A stretch of DNA of 64,000 bases from Pseudoduganella plicata (GCF_004421005.1 NZ_CP038026.1:4588001-4652000); one strand, 5' to 3'; numbered from the stretch's first letter, positions 25,447 through 36,744 are shown. A program made the numbers and translations. The notes: a model not told the origin generated them from the letters alone.

Positions 25447-25898
25447 TGCAGATCTGGGTCGATGCGGACGCCTGCCCCGGCGTCATCAAGGAAATCCTGT
25501 ACCGCGTGGCGGAACGCGTGCAGATGAACGTGACATTGGTGGCGAACCAGCTGCTGCGCGTGCCGCCATCGAAGTACGTGCGCGCCGTGCAAGTGCCGCA
25601 TGGTTTCGACGTGGCCGATAATGAAATCGTGCGGCTGGTGCAGCCGGGAGACCTCGTCGTCACGGGCGACATTCCGCTGGCATCGGACGTGCTGGAGAAG
25701 GGCGGCTACGCCCTCAACCCGCGCGGCGATTTTTACACGCCGGACACGATCAAGCAGCAGCTGACGATGCGCGCGTTCATGGACGACCTGCGCAGCAGCG
25801 GCGTCGATACGGGCGGCCCGGCCGCCTTCAGCCAGGCCGACCGCCAGCGCTTTGCCAATGCCCTCGACGGGCATCTGCGCAAGGTAGCGGGGCGGTAG
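25446..25898 (+). CDS. YaiI/YqxD family (UPF0178) protein
   Basis: A 150-aa DUF188 protein starting MQIWVDADACPGVIKEILYRVA, a PIN/NYN-like nuclease fold. The acidic residues in VDADACP and in VVTGDIPLA would form the metal site. The function is unproven. Translational coupling to ruvB is suggested by the TAATG junction. Confidence 0.92.
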   Translation: MQIWVDADACPGVIKEILYRVAERVQMNVTLVANQLLRVPPSKYVRAVQVPHGFDVADNEIVRLVQPGDLVVTGDIPLASDVLEKGGYALNPRGDFYTPDTIKQQLTMRAFMDDLRSSGVDTGGPAAFSQADRQRFANALDGHLRKVAGR

Positions 25899-25919
25899 AA
25901 CGCCCCGCTGCGTGCCGTA

Positions 25920-26621
25920 TCAGGCGCGCTTGCGGCGCCAGGCCAGCAGGGCGAGGCCTGCGGCGAACATGGCGTAGGTGGAGGGTTCCGGGACGGCGGA
26001 GATCAGGGTGACGGAGGTAATGCGTCCCGTTGCACGGGTCATGGCGAACTGGCCATTCTCCGCCCGAGTGTAGTCCAGGGTGAACGTGTTGTTAGTGAAG
26101 CCGGTGATTTCCGCGCCTGGCAGTGCGGTGTTGTCGAGTACATCAGTGGACGTGCCTTGGAAATCCACGCTCATCGCTTCGCGCCAGTAACTGGGGGCGG
26201 GCCCGAATTCATAACTGTACATGCCAAAGCTGTCGCCGAACTGCGAGCCGCTGGCAGCGTTCCGGACCCACGTGTACATGCTCGGCGTGCTGGACAACGC
26301 CACGCCCGTGCCGGTAAAACGGGCGGTCAATACCGCGTTCGCCAGGCGCTGGCTGTAGCCGCTGCTCGTGTAGAAGTCGTCCGAGGACGTATTGTCGGAA
26401 ACGGTCGCGCGATCGTAGCTGAACGTGCCGGTCACCGTATCGCCCCGTACGATCAGACCGGCCGGTATTTGAGCTGACGCTACCTCGACGTCCGGCTCGC
26501 CCCAGCGGCCGTCGCCGTCGGTAATGCTGTCGATCCTGGCGGTGTACTGGAACGTGTAGATCGCTGCGTGGGAAACACTGGCAAGGGCCATTGCACCAGC
26601 GAACGCAAGAAGTTTTTTCAT
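25920..26621 (-). CDS. PEP-CTERM sorting domain protein
   Basis: A 233-aa exported protein with a signal peptide (MKKLLAFAGAMALASVSHA) and a C-terminal VPEPSTYAMFAAGLALLAWRR, the PEP-CTERM signal of VPEP, membrane span and Arg-rich tail that exosortase EpsH recognises. The middle is a Thr/Ser-rich beta-type domain of unknown function. The ATG at 26621 is chosen because it starts the signal peptide; the longer frame adds ten hydrophobic residues. No exosortase gene is in this window. Confidence 0.9.
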   Translation of the reverse strand: MKKLLAFAGAMALASVSHAAIYTFQYTARIDSITDGDGRWGEPDVEVASAQIPAGLIVRGDTVTGTFSYDRATVSDNTSSDDFYTSSGYSQRLANAVLTARFTGTGVALSSTPSMYTWVRNAASGSQFGDSFGMYSYEFGPAPSYWREAMSVDFQGTSTDVLDNTALPGAEITGFTNNTFTLDYTRAENGQFAMTRATGRITSVTLISAVPEPSTYAMFAAGLALLAWRRKRA

Positions 26622-26713
26622 GATAACTATGTCAATTGGAAATAAAGCCATTAGAACATAGTTAATTCTCTTGGTAAATATTTATCAATGACGGGCTGAC
26701 CTGCCTGGGCGCT

Positions 26714-27478
26714 TTATGGCAGCTTCTTCAGCTCGATCTCGAACAGCTTCGGCCACATCTTCCCGGTGACGAACAACCGCTTGCCGGCTCGGTCGTAAGC
26801 GATGCCGTTCAGGACATTGTCCGTGCCCGGCTCGACGCCGGACAGCTTGTCCAGGCCCGTCAGGTCGATCCAGCCGCGCACCTGGCCGCTGAACGGGTCG
26901 ATGCGGGCGATGCGGTCGGTCTGCCAGATGTTCGCGTAGATCTGGCCTTCGACCCATTCCAGCTCGTTGATCTGCGTGACCGGCACGCCATCGGCCGTCA
27001 CCTTGATGCGCCGCGTCACCTTCAGCGTGGCCGGATCGAGCACACGGATATGCGCCGTGCCGTCGCTCATGTACAGGCGCTCGCCATCGGTCGTCAGCGC
27101 CCAGCCTTCGCCTTCGTAACCGAAGCGGCCCTGCGGCTGCAGGGTCTCCAGGTCGAACACGAAGCCGACCTGGTTGGTCCACGTCAGGCTGAAGAGGCGC
27201 TTGCCGAATGGCGCGATGCCCTCGCCGAAAACGGAAGACGGCAGGTCGCGGTTCAGCAGCACCTTGCCCGTCTCCAGTTCGACCTTGCGGATCGAAGAGC
27301 GGCCGTTCAGGCCCGTGCTTTCGTACAGCACGCCGTCCTGGTAGAACAGGCCTTCGGTGAACGCCTGCGGGTCGTGCGGCCAGGTTTTCTTGACGATGTA
27401 GCCGTATGTGGGCACGGCTGCCTGGGCGAGTGCGGTGACCACCACGAGGGTGGCGGCGAATAAAGATTTGATCGGCAT
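26714..27478 (-). CDS. glutaminyl-peptide cyclotransferase
   Basis: A 254-aa exported protein (signal peptide MPIKSLFAATLVVVTALAQA) of the plant/bacterial QC family, which cyclises N-terminal Gln to pyroglutamate. Diagnostic blocks are DPQAFTEGLFYQDGVLYESTGLNGRSSIR, GEGWALTTDGERLYMSDGT and INELEWVEGQIYANIWQTDRIARID, the blades of the beta-propeller. The frame is open upstream far into maeB antisense, but only the 27478 start gives a signal peptide. Confidence 0.9.
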   Translation of the reverse strand: MPIKSLFAATLVVVTALAQAAVPTYGYIVKKTWPHDPQAFTEGLFYQDGVLYESTGLNGRSSIRKVELETGKVLLNRDLPSSVFGEGIAPFGKRLFSLTWTNQVGFVFDLETLQPQGRFGYEGEGWALTTDGERLYMSDGTAHIRVLDPATLKVTRRIKVTADGVPVTQINELEWVEGQIYANIWQTDRIARIDPFSGQVRGWIDLTGLDKLSGVEPGTDNVLNGIAYDRAGKRLFVTGKMWPKLFEIELKKLP

Positions 27479-27643
27479 GCGCGCAAGAATACCCGAAGTC
27501 GGGCGCGCAGTCCCGGCAAATGGGCCCGTCCGCAGCAGCACGTGGCGCCAACCGGTATGATGTCGGCAATCCTGCAGCAACTGCACACCAATCCCGAACC
27601 GGCGCCATAGCCGGTGCAATTTACCAAAACTTGAGGAGACCCC

Positions 27644-29857
27644 ATGAGCACTGAAAGCAGTCTCGACGATACCCGCGACAGCGCGGCCGATACCCAGTTG
27701 CGTGCCGACGCGCTGGAATATCATCGCAGCCCCGTGCGCGGCAAGATCGAAGTGGTGGCCACGAAGCCGCTGTCGAACCAGCGCGACCTGTCGCTGGCCT
27801 ATTCCCCTGGCGTCGCCTATGCGTGCGAGGAGATCGCCGCCGATCCGGCCATGGCGGCCGAATACACGTCGCGCGGCAATCTGGTTGCCGTGATCAGCAA
27901 CGGCACGGCCGTCCTTGGCCTGGGCAATATCGGCCCGCTGGCCTCGAAGCCCGTCATGGAAGGCAAGGGCTGCCTGTTCAAGAAGTTCGCCGGTGTCGAC
28001 GTGTTCGACCTGGAGCTGGACGAACTCGATCCGGACAAGCTGGTGGACACCATCGCCATGCTCGAGCCCACGGTGGGCGGCATCAACCTGGAAGACATCA
28101 AGGCGCCCGAGTGCTTCTACATCGAGAAGAAGCTGCGCGAGCGGATGAACATCCCAGTCTTCCACGACGACCAGCACGGCACGGCAATCATCTCCAGCGC
28201 CGCGCTGCTGAATGCCCTGAAGGTGGTGGGCAAGGACATCGGCGCCGTCAAGCTGGCCGCCTCCGGCGCCGGCGCCGCGGCCATCGCCTGCCTGGACATG
28301 ATGGTCAGCCTGGGCGTGAAGCGCGAGAACATCTTCGTCACCGACTCGAAGGGCGTAATCTATCGCGGCCGCGATGAAAAAATGGAGCCGAACAAAGCGC
28401 GCTACGCGCAGGATACCGATGCGCGCACGCTGGCCGACATCGTGCGCGATGCGGACGTGTTCCTGGGCTGCTCGACCGCCGGCGTGCTGAGTGCCGACAT
28501 GGTGGTCAGCATGGCCAGGCAACCCGTCATCCTGGCGCTGGCCAATCCGGAGCCGGAGATCCGGCCGGAGGTGGCACGTGCTGCGCGGCCGGACTGCATC
28601 ATCGCCACGGGCCGTTCTGACTATCCGAACCAGGTCAACAACGTGCTGTGCTTCCCGTACATCTTCCGCGGCGCGCTCGATTGCGGCGCCACCCGCATCA
28701 CGGACGAAATGAAGCTGGCCTGCGTGACGGCCATTGCCCGCCTGGCCGAAGCCGAAGCCACCGACGCCGTGGCAGCCGCCTACGCCGGGCAGGACCTGCG
28801 TTTCGGCCCCGAGTACATCATTCCGAAACCGTTCGATCCGCGCCTGATCGCCGCCATTGCGCCGGCGGTGGCCGCCGCGGCCGAAGCTTCCGGCGTCGCC
28901 ACGCGTCCGATCACGGACATGGCCGCCTACCGCGACAAGCTGGCCGAGATGGTCTACCACACGGGCTTCTTCATGAAACCCGTGTTCGCGGCCGCGAAGG
29001 CCAGTCCACGCCGCGTGGCGTACGCCGAAGGCACCGATCAGCGCGTGCTGCGCGCGGTTCAGACGGTGGTGGATGAAGGCCTGGCCCAGCCCGTGCTGAT
29101 CGGCGCCGCTGCGGCGGTCGAAGAGTCGATCCGCGCCGCCGGCCTGCGCCTGCAACGCGATGTCGACTACACGATCGTCGAGGCAGACGGCGATACGACG
29201 TTGCAAGGCAGCCGCCTGCTGGCGCGCGGCGATGTCGATGCGCTGATCTGCGGCATGCACGGCAGCTACGACAGCCACCTGGTCCACGTGAAGAACGAGA
29301 TCGGCACGGCCCCTGGCGCGCCGGTGCTGGCGGCGATGAACGCGCTGGTGCTGGACAAGCTGACGCTGTTCATCACGGACACCTACGTCAACGACAGCCC
29401 GACCGGCGAAGAACTTGCGGCGATTGCCCGTCTGGCAGCCGCGGAACTGCGCCAGTTCGGCCTGGAACCGAAGGTGGCGCTGCTGTCGCATTCGATCTTC
29501 GGTTCGTCCGAGCGGCCATCGGCCCGCAAGATGCGCGAAGCGCGCGAGCTGCTGGCCGCGAGCGATCCGGAACTGGCGGTGGTGGGCGAGCTGCATGGCG
29601 ACGCGGCCTTGTCCGAAGACATCCGCCGCCTGTATCAACCCGATGGCGGCTTCGCCGGCAGCGCCAACCTGTTGGTGATGCCGTCGCTGGACGCGGCCAA
29701 CATCACCTTCAACATCCTGAAGGTTGCCGCGGGCAAGGGCGTGACCGTCGGCCCGATCCTGCTGGGTGCCGCGAAATCCGTCCACATCCTCAGCCCGAGC
29801 GCGACGGTGCGGCGCATCGTCAACATGACGGCGCTGGCGGTGGCGGACGTGCGTTGA
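27644..29857 (+). CDS. maeB: NADP-dependent malic enzyme with phosphotransacetylase-like domain
   Basis: A 737-aa MaeB-type enzyme converting malate to pyruvate, CO2 and NADPH. The N-terminal malic domain (about 20-430) shows SLAYSPGVAYACEEI and FHDDQHGTAIISSAALLNAL, with the Rossmann motif ASGAGAAAIACLDMM. The C-terminal ~300 residues resemble phosphate acetyltransferase but are thought to be regulatory. Length is slightly under the 750-770 usual. A Shine-Dalgarno (GAGGAG) precedes the ATG. It stands alone, divergent from the cyclotransferase. Confidence 0.95.
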   Translation: MSTESSLDDTRDSAADTQLRADALEYHRSPVRGKIEVVATKPLSNQRDLSLAYSPGVAYACEEIAADPAMAAEYTSRGNLVAVISNGTAVLGLGNIGPLASKPVMEGKGCLFKKFAGVDVFDLELDELDPDKLVDTIAMLEPTVGGINLEDIKAPECFYIEKKLRERMNIPVFHDDQHGTAIISSAALLNALKVVGKDIGAVKLAASGAGAAAIACLDMMVSLGVKRENIFVTDSKGVIYRGRDEKMEPNKARYAQDTDARTLADIVRDADVFLGCSTAGVLSADMVVSMARQPVILALANPEPEIRPEVARAARPDCIIATGRSDYPNQVNNVLCFPYIFRGALDCGATRITDEMKLACVTAIARLAEAEATDAVAAAYAGQDLRFGPEYIIPKPFDPRLIAAIAPAVAAAAEASGVATRPITDMAAYRDKLAEMVYHTGFFMKPVFAAAKASPRRVAYAEGTDQRVLRAVQTVVDEGLAQPVLIGAAAAVEESIRAAGLRLQRDVDYTIVEADGDTTLQGSRLLARGDVDALICGMHGSYDSHLVHVKNEIGTAPGAPVLAAMNALVLDKLTLFITDTYVNDSPTGEELAAIARLAAAELRQFGLEPKVALLSHSIFGSSERPSARKMREARELLAASDPELAVVGELHGDAALSEDIRRLYQPDGGFAGSANLLVMPSLDAANITFNILKVAAGKGVTVGPILLGAAKSVHILSPSATVRRIVNMTALAVADVR

Positions 29858-29864
29858 TGTAAAA

Positions 29865-29900
29865 AGCCGCCGGGACCGCGTTCAAACGGTACCGGCGGCT
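29865..29900 (-). terminator. terminator of the DUF2147 gene, perhaps bidirectional
   Basis: AGCCGCCGG-ACCG pairs with CGGT-CCGGCGGCT; on the minus strand the hairpin is followed by TTTTT. It also lies just past maeB and could serve both convergent genes. Confidence 0.8.
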
Positions 29901-29939
29901 ATCGTGCAGCGAGACCGGGGATCAGCCGCGCTTGCGAAA

Positions 29940-30380
29940 CTACTCCTGCCGCACCCACGTCTGCGACCGGCCTAGCATCGGCATGCCGATATACCCGCGC
30001 ACGTCGAGCTTCTTGCCGTCGTCGGCCAGCTTCATCTTGCTCTTGTAGACCTTGCCGTTTTCCGGATCGAGGATCGTGCCGCCGCTGTATTCGGTGCCGT
30101 CCTTCTTCATGCCGTTGATGATGTTCAGCCCGATCAGCGGCTTGCCCTTGTCCGCGCCTTCGCACTTGTCGCAGATGGGATTCTGTTCCTGGTCGGCGGG
30201 GCGGAACAGTTTTTCGATGCGGCCCTGCAGCACGCCGTTCGCTTCGCTGATGCGGATTTCCGCCTTCGGCTTGCCGGTCTTGTCGTCGATGTTTTTCCAC
30301 AGCCCGACGGGCGAGGTGTTGTCGGCAAAGGCGGGGAGGGCGACGGCGCCGATCAGGGCGGCGAGGACGAATGAACGCAT
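29940..30380 (-). CDS. DUF2147 family exported protein
   Basis: A 146-aa secreted protein with signal peptide MRSFVLAALIGAVALPAFA. The body has VGLWKNIDDKTGKPKAEIRI and GGTILDPENGKVYKSKMKLADDGKKLDVRGYIG, the DUF2147 pattern of a small lipocalin-like beta domain. The CDKCEG pair could form a disulfide. Members have no established function. Confidence 0.92.
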   Translation of the reverse strand: MRSFVLAALIGAVALPAFADNTSPVGLWKNIDDKTGKPKAEIRISEANGVLQGRIEKLFRPADQEQNPICDKCEGADKGKPLIGLNIINGMKKDGTEYSGGTILDPENGKVYKSKMKLADDGKKLDVRGYIGMPMLGRSQTWVRQE

Positions 30381-30455
30381 GAAGTCTCCTTTATAGGTGT
30401 TGAAGCTTTAGTGTAGCGCACGGTCGTGCCGGAATACTCGTGGGCACGCTCTAAA

Positions 30456-30494
30456 TAAAAAACGCCGGACGGGGAAAACCCGGTCCGGCGTCTT
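30456..30494 (-). terminator. valS terminator
   Basis: ACGCCGGAC-GGG and CCC-GTCCGGCGT form a long stem with a four-base loop; on the minus strand it is followed by TTTTTT, 26 bases past the valS stop. Confidence 0.9.
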
Positions 30495-30519
30495 TGTTGG
30501 TGCGTACGACCGCGTAAGC

Positions 30520-33321
30520 TTACGCGGCCGGCAGCTTGGCAAACTGCTCGCGCAGCTTCTCCAGCGTGGCGGTGAACGTGGCGACACGTTCCTTTTCCTG
30601 CGCGACGACGGCCGCAGGTGCACGCGCCACGAAGCTCTCCGACGACAGCTTGTTCGACGCCTTGGCGATCTCGCCTTCCAGACGGGCGATCTCCTTGGAC
30701 AGGCGCTCGCGTTCGGCCTTGACGTCGATTTCCACTTTCAGCATCAGCTTCGTGGTCCCGACCACCGATACGGCAGCCGGCGACTCCGGCAGCGCGTCGA
30801 CGATCTGCACTTCCGACAGCTTGCCCAGCAACTGGACGTACGGAGCGAACGCGGCGATCTTGTCCCTGTCGACGCCCGTGGCTTCGACGATCAGCGGCAC
30901 GCGCACCGACGGCGACAGCTTCATCTCGCCGCGCAGGTTGCGCGTTGCATCCGTCAGGCCTTTCAGCTCCGCGATCCAGGCTTCCGCCCCTTCGTCGATG
31001 GCCGCTTCGTTCGGCAGCGGGTAAGGCTGCGTCATGATCGACTTGCCTGCGCTGTCTCCCTTGCCGGCCAATGGTGCAACCGTCTGCCACAGCTGCTCGG
31101 TGACGAACGGGATGATCGGATGCGCCAGGCGCAGCACCACTTCCAGCACGCGCAGCAGCGTGTTGCGGGTGGCGCGCTGCTGGCCTTCCGTGCCTTGCTG
31201 GACCTGCACCTTAGCCAGTTCCAGGTACCAGTCGCAATACTCGTCCCAGACGAATTTGTAGATCGCACTGGCGATGTTGTCGAAGCGGTAGTCGGCAAAG
31301 CCTTTCGCCACTTCCTGCTCGGTGCGATTGAGCAGCGAGACGATCCACTTGTCGGCCGGCGACAGGTCGGCATCGCTGGCGCTGCAGTCCTTGCCTTCCG
31401 TGTTCATCAGCACGAAGCGGGTAGCGTTCCACAGCTTGTTGCAGAAGTTACGATAGCCTTCGGCGCGGCCCAGGTCGAAGTTGATGTTGCGGCCCAGCGA
31501 AGCGTAGCTGGCCATCGTGAAGCGCACGGCATCCGTGCCGTAGGCGGCGATCCCTTCGGGGAATTCCTTGCGCGTGGCCTTCTCGATCTTCTCGGCCGCA
31601 CGTGGATTCATCAGGCCCGTGGTGCGTTTCTCCACCAGCGCGTCGATGCCGATGCCGTCGATCAGGTCGATCGGGTCGAGCGTGTTGCCCTTCGACTTGG
31701 ACATCTTCTGGCCCTGCGAGTCGCGCACTAGGCCGTGCACGTACACGGTCTCGAACGGCACCTTGCCCGTGAAGTGCGCCGTCATCATGACCATCCGGGC
31801 GACCCAGAAGAAGATGATGTCGAAGCCCGTCACCAGCACGGACGACGGCAGGAACGCCTTCAGGTCCGGCGTTTCTTCCGGCCAGCCCAATGTGGAGAAC
31901 GGCACCAGCGCCGACGAGAACCACGTGTCCAGCACGTCACTGTCGCGCGTCAGTGGACCGGTGCTGCCGGCCGCCTGCTGCTGCGCCAGCGCGTCTTCTT
32001 CGCTGCGCGCGACGAAGATGTTGCCCTGTTCGTCGTACCAGGCCGGGATCTGGTGGCCCCACCACAGCTGGCGCGAGATGCACCAGTCCTGGATGTTGTT
32101 GAGCCACTGGTTGTACGTGGTCGTCCAGTTCTCCGGCACGAACTTGATTTCGCCCGACGACACTTTTGCCAAAGCCACTTCGGCAATCGATTTGCCCGGG
32201 TTGAACGTGCCCTCCGGTGCCGGTTTGCTCATGGCGACAAACCACTGGTCCGTCAGCATCGGTTCGATGACGACGCCGGTGCGGTCGCCCCGCGGCACCA
32301 TCAGCTTGTGCGGCTTGACCTGCTCCAGCAGGCCCTGCGCTTCCAGGTCGGCCACGATCTGCTTGCGCGCGACGAAGCGGTCCATGCCGCGATACGCTTC
32401 CGGCGCGTCGTCCGTGATCTTCGCATCCAGCGTCAGGATCGACGGCATGGCCAGCTTGTGGCGCTGGCCCACGGCATAGTCGTTGAAGTCGTGCGCCGGC
32501 GTGATTTTCACGCAGCCGGTGCCGAACGCCTTGTCGACGTACGAGTCGGCGATGATCGGGATCTCGCGGCCCACCAGCGGCAACGTCAGCGTCTTGCCGA
32601 CCAGTGCCTGATAGCGCTCGTCGGTCGGATCGACGGCCACGGCGACGTCGCCCAGCATCGTCTCGGGACGCGTCGTGGCGACCGTCAGCGAGCCGCTGCC
32701 GTCGGCCAGCGGGTACCTGATGTACCACATCGAGCCGTCTTCTTCTTCCGACACCACTTCCAGGTCGGAGACGGCCGTGCCCAGCACGGGGTCCCAGTTG
32801 ACCAGGCGCTTGCCGCGGTAGATCAGGCCCTGCTCGAACAGGCGCACGAACACCTCGGAGACCGACTTCGAACGGGTTGCATCCATCGTGAAGTATTCGC
32901 GGTCCCAGTCGGCCGAAGCGCCCAGCCGGCGCATCTGGCCCGTGATCGTGGAGCCGGATTTCTCTTTCCACTCCCAGACTTTCTCGACGAACTTCTCGCG
33001 GCCCAGGTCATGGCGCGACACCTTCTGTGCATCGAGCTGGCGCTCGACGACGATCTGCGTGGCGATGCCGGCGTGGTCGGTGCCCGGGATCCAGGCGGTG
33101 TTATGGCCCAGCATGCGGTGGTAGCGCGTCAGGCCATCCATGATGGTCTGGTTGAACGCGTGGCCCATGTGCAGCGTGCCGGTGACGTTCGGCGGCGGCA
33201 GCTGGATGCTGAAGGCAGGCTTGGAGAGGTCCATCGAAGCGGCGAAGTACCCGCGCTTCTCCCACTCGCTGCGCCAGAACTGTTCAATGTCGGCAGGCTC
33301 GAAAGACTTGGCTAATTCCAT
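30520..33321 (-). CDS. valS: valyl-tRNA synthetase
   Basis: A 933-aa class I synthetase. PPPNVTGTLHMGH (42-54) is the HIGH region and KMSKSKGN is near residue 537; the editing domain between them carries TTRPETMLGDVAVAV. The C-terminal coiled coil (DVKAERERLSKEIARLEGEIAKASNKL) is present. A minus-strand TATAAT at 33359-33354 lies about 33 bases before the start and is a probable -10. It is transcribed alone. Confidence 0.97.
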   Translation of the reverse strand: MELAKSFEPADIEQFWRSEWEKRGYFAASMDLSKPAFSIQLPPPNVTGTLHMGHAFNQTIMDGLTRYHRMLGHNTAWIPGTDHAGIATQIVVERQLDAQKVSRHDLGREKFVEKVWEWKEKSGSTITGQMRRLGASADWDREYFTMDATRSKSVSEVFVRLFEQGLIYRGKRLVNWDPVLGTAVSDLEVVSEEEDGSMWYIRYPLADGSGSLTVATTRPETMLGDVAVAVDPTDERYQALVGKTLTLPLVGREIPIIADSYVDKAFGTGCVKITPAHDFNDYAVGQRHKLAMPSILTLDAKITDDAPEAYRGMDRFVARKQIVADLEAQGLLEQVKPHKLMVPRGDRTGVVIEPMLTDQWFVAMSKPAPEGTFNPGKSIAEVALAKVSSGEIKFVPENWTTTYNQWLNNIQDWCISRQLWWGHQIPAWYDEQGNIFVARSEEDALAQQQAAGSTGPLTRDSDVLDTWFSSALVPFSTLGWPEETPDLKAFLPSSVLVTGFDIIFFWVARMVMMTAHFTGKVPFETVYVHGLVRDSQGQKMSKSKGNTLDPIDLIDGIGIDALVEKRTTGLMNPRAAEKIEKATRKEFPEGIAAYGTDAVRFTMASYASLGRNINFDLGRAEGYRNFCNKLWNATRFVLMNTEGKDCSASDADLSPADKWIVSLLNRTEQEVAKGFADYRFDNIASAIYKFVWDEYCDWYLELAKVQVQQGTEGQQRATRNTLLRVLEVVLRLAHPIIPFVTEQLWQTVAPLAGKGDSAGKSIMTQPYPLPNEAAIDEGAEAWIAELKGLTDATRNLRGEMKLSPSVRVPLIVEATGVDRDKIAAFAPYVQLLGKLSEVQIVDALPESPAAVSVVGTTKLMLKVEIDVKAERERLSKEIARLEGEIAKASNKLSSESFVARAPAAVVAQEKERVATFTATLEKLREQFAKLPAA

Positions 33322-33402
33322 GATGGGGGAAAGTTATTTTGGCGAAAAGGACCATTATAAGGGAGGTGCACCGTTGGCGAGCCGGCCGCGGTAGCGCAAA
33401 AC

Positions 33403-33455
33403 CAGGGACAGCCACCCATTTCAGGGAATATTTCCTGAAATGGTGACTGTCCCTG
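33403..33455. repeat. intergenic inverted repeat, CAGGGACAG type
   Basis: CAGGGACAG (33403-33411) pairs with CTGTCCCTG (33447-33455), and ATTTCAGG (33418-33425) with CCTGAAAT (33434-33441). The right half contains AAATGGTGACTGTC, a 14-base word found again at 33876-33889. Confidence 0.8.
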
Positions 33456-33544
33456 ATTTTTACGGAGGTGACCTGCGACAGAGAGGGGCGATATCGCATA
33501 TGGCGAGTTGACCTCCGAGCCAGACAGCTGGGCGGCCAGCGAGT

Positions 33545-33853
33545 CTACAGGCGGATCTTTCGTTGCCATCTGATAAAAGCTGCCTCATCCGGTTCGTTGC
33601 CGAGGGCTTCGTAAAAGTAAATCCGGTCGGCCATGGTCAGAGACTCTTCCCGATGAAAGAACTCGGTAGTTTGCGCCGACATGTCGTAAGCATCGCAAAA
33701 GTCCGCATCAGTGAATTTGATGTGATATCGGTTCAGTAACTCTATTGCCTCTGCTTCCGCGCAACCGTAGGTGCGCTGCAGCGCTTGGACCGTTCGTTCG
33801 AAGAGCCAGGCTTCATCGTCATCGGTGGTCGGCGGAAGGGCGGGCGTTGTCAT
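33545..33853 (-). CDS. hypothetical protein, 102 aa
   Basis: I do not recognise this small acidic soluble protein. It begins MTTPALPPTTDDDEAWLFERTVQALQRTYGCAEAEAIELLNRY and ends EAAFIRWQRKIRL; it looks all-helical with no export signal. The ATG at 33853 is preferred because GAGAT lies at about -10; two earlier in-frame ATGs fall inside the adjoining repeat. It follows the 217-aa exported protein gene by 34 bases and may be co-transcribed. Confidence 0.65.
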   Translation of the reverse strand: MTTPALPPTTDDDEAWLFERTVQALQRTYGCAEAEAIELLNRYHIKFTDADFCDAYDMSAQTTEFFHREESLTMADRIYFYEALGNEPDEAAFIRWQRKIRL

Positions 33854-33875
33854 TGCTGATCTCATATTCATTAGA

Positions 33876-33892
33876 AAATGGTGACTGTCACC
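33876..33892. repeat. short repeat AAATGGTGACTGTCACC
   Basis: Contains the same 14-base word as the repeat at 33438 and a small palindrome GGTGA-ctg-TCACC. It overlaps the stop codon of the upstream minus-strand gene. Confidence 0.7.
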
Positions 33893-34541
33893 GTTTTTTC
33901 TGGCGACTATCCCCCGCGCTGGCGCATTCGGCACTCCATGCCACCAGTTCGTTGCGCGAGCGGCGCACGGCGATGCGGGCTTCTTCGTCGACGGCGTTCT
34001 CGAACACCAGCACAGGCAGGCCATCCTTCGCACGGTCTAGCGCCGTCAGCCGGTAGCCGCGCGAGCGCGACGGAGCGCAGCTGGTGTTCCCCGCCATCAG
34101 CAGGCGCGCGTTGTTGAGCAGCGTGGGGTGCTGCTGGATCAGCGTCAGGATCTCCATTTCCGGCAGCGGCGCCAGGAGACGGATCGGTGTTTCGGGCTGG
34201 GCGCCGCATTGCGGCTGCTGGCTGTACCAAACCAGCTGCAAGGGTGCGCGCTCGCTCCAGCGTTTGTCCTTCGGCGCCTTTGGATCGTAATCGAACACCG
34301 TGCGTGGCTGGCGGCACAGCGGCAAGGTCGCCCGCTGCGCGGGACCGTCCACCGTTGCCATGACGTGGCGTTTGCCCTTGACGGTGGTCACGGCGAACTG
34401 GGGCCGCAGCAGGCCGCCGGTCGCGTGGGCGCCGCTGTAGTACTCGAAGAAGGACGCCTGTTCCTTGTCCGTTGCCGTCGTCACCGGCGCCGCCCTGGCA
34501 TTCGTCATCATGGCCGCCATCATCCACATCATCCTGCGCAT
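33888..34541 (-). CDS. hypothetical exported protein, 217 aa
   Basis: I do not recognise this protein. It starts MRRMMWMMAAMMTNARAAP, a signal-peptide-like, methionine-rich N-terminus, with GGAG 8 bases before the ATG at 34541. The mature part has paired cysteines (LCRQ, QCGAQ, TSCAPS, AECAS) suitable for disulfides in the periplasm and the segment FFEYYSGAHATGGLLRPQFAV. The last codons (RQKKR and stop) lie in or beside the dispersed repeat, so the native C-terminus may have been replaced. It is divergent from the thi operon. Confidence 0.65.
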   Translation of the reverse strand: MRRMMWMMAAMMTNARAAPVTTATDKEQASFFEYYSGAHATGGLLRPQFAVTTVKGKRHVMATVDGPAQRATLPLCRQPRTVFDYDPKAPKDKRWSERAPLQLVWYSQQPQCGAQPETPIRLLAPLPEMEILTLIQQHPTLLNNARLLMAGNTSCAPSRSRGYRLTALDRAKDGLPVLVFENAVDEEARIAVRRSRNELVAWSAECASAGDSRQKKR

Positions 34542-34602
34542 CGTCTGTCTCCGTACTGTCGCGGTCCCGCTGCCGCCGCCGAAATTATAGGCGCTGATGA
34601 GC

Positions 34603-34631
34603 TTTTCATATCGTGCGACATCGCGCATAAT
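34603..34631 (+). promoter_or_regulatory. probable promoter of the thi operon
   Basis: TTTTCA (34603-34608) and CATAAT (34626-34631) are 17 bp apart, placing transcription start about 30 bases before the riboswitch. Confidence 0.55.
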
Positions 34632-34668
34632 GGCGGCGCTGCCGGCGGACCATCCGCGGGCGGCACAC

Positions 34669-34750
34669 GCTAGGGGTCCTGCGCATGGCGACATGCGCGG
34701 GTGAGAAATACCCTCCGAACCTGATCTGGATAATGCCAGCGAAGGGAAGC
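34669..34750 (+). ncRNA. TPP riboswitch (THI element)
   Basis: The conserved elements appear in order: AGGGGTCC, a P3 hairpin formed by GCGCAT and ATGCGC (34681-34698), GTGAGAAATACCC, and GAACCTGATCTGGATAATGCC followed by AGCGAAGGGAA. These are the pyrimidine- and pyrophosphate-sensing cores. It precedes thiC by 87 bases and should lower thi expression when thiamine diphosphate is high. Confidence 0.95.
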
Positions 34751-34801
34751 TTTTGGATACGCGATGCCGCGCACGACTGCGCCGGCGCTCGCGCACCCTG
34801 A

Positions 34802-34835
34802 CTCCTTTGCTGGCTCCTGTAGCCTCAAAGGAGCC
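34802..34835 (+). promoter_or_regulatory. Shine-Dalgarno-sequestering stem of the thi leader
   Basis: CTCCTTTG (34802-34809) pairs with CAAAGGAG (34826-34833), and overlapping GGCTCCT (34812-34818) pairs with AGGAGCC (34829-34835). Both stems bury the AAGGAG that serves the thiC ATG at 34838. This is a translational expression platform. Confidence 0.7.
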
Positions 34836-34837
34836 AA

Positions 34838-36730
<1,893 letters not shown>

Positions 36731-36744
36731 AGAAGAGGGCGACG

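Noticed and set aside
27479..29785. Minus-strand extension of the glutaminyl cyclotransferase through maeB
   Set aside because: It is the antisense of maeB; the signal peptide at 27478 marks the true start.
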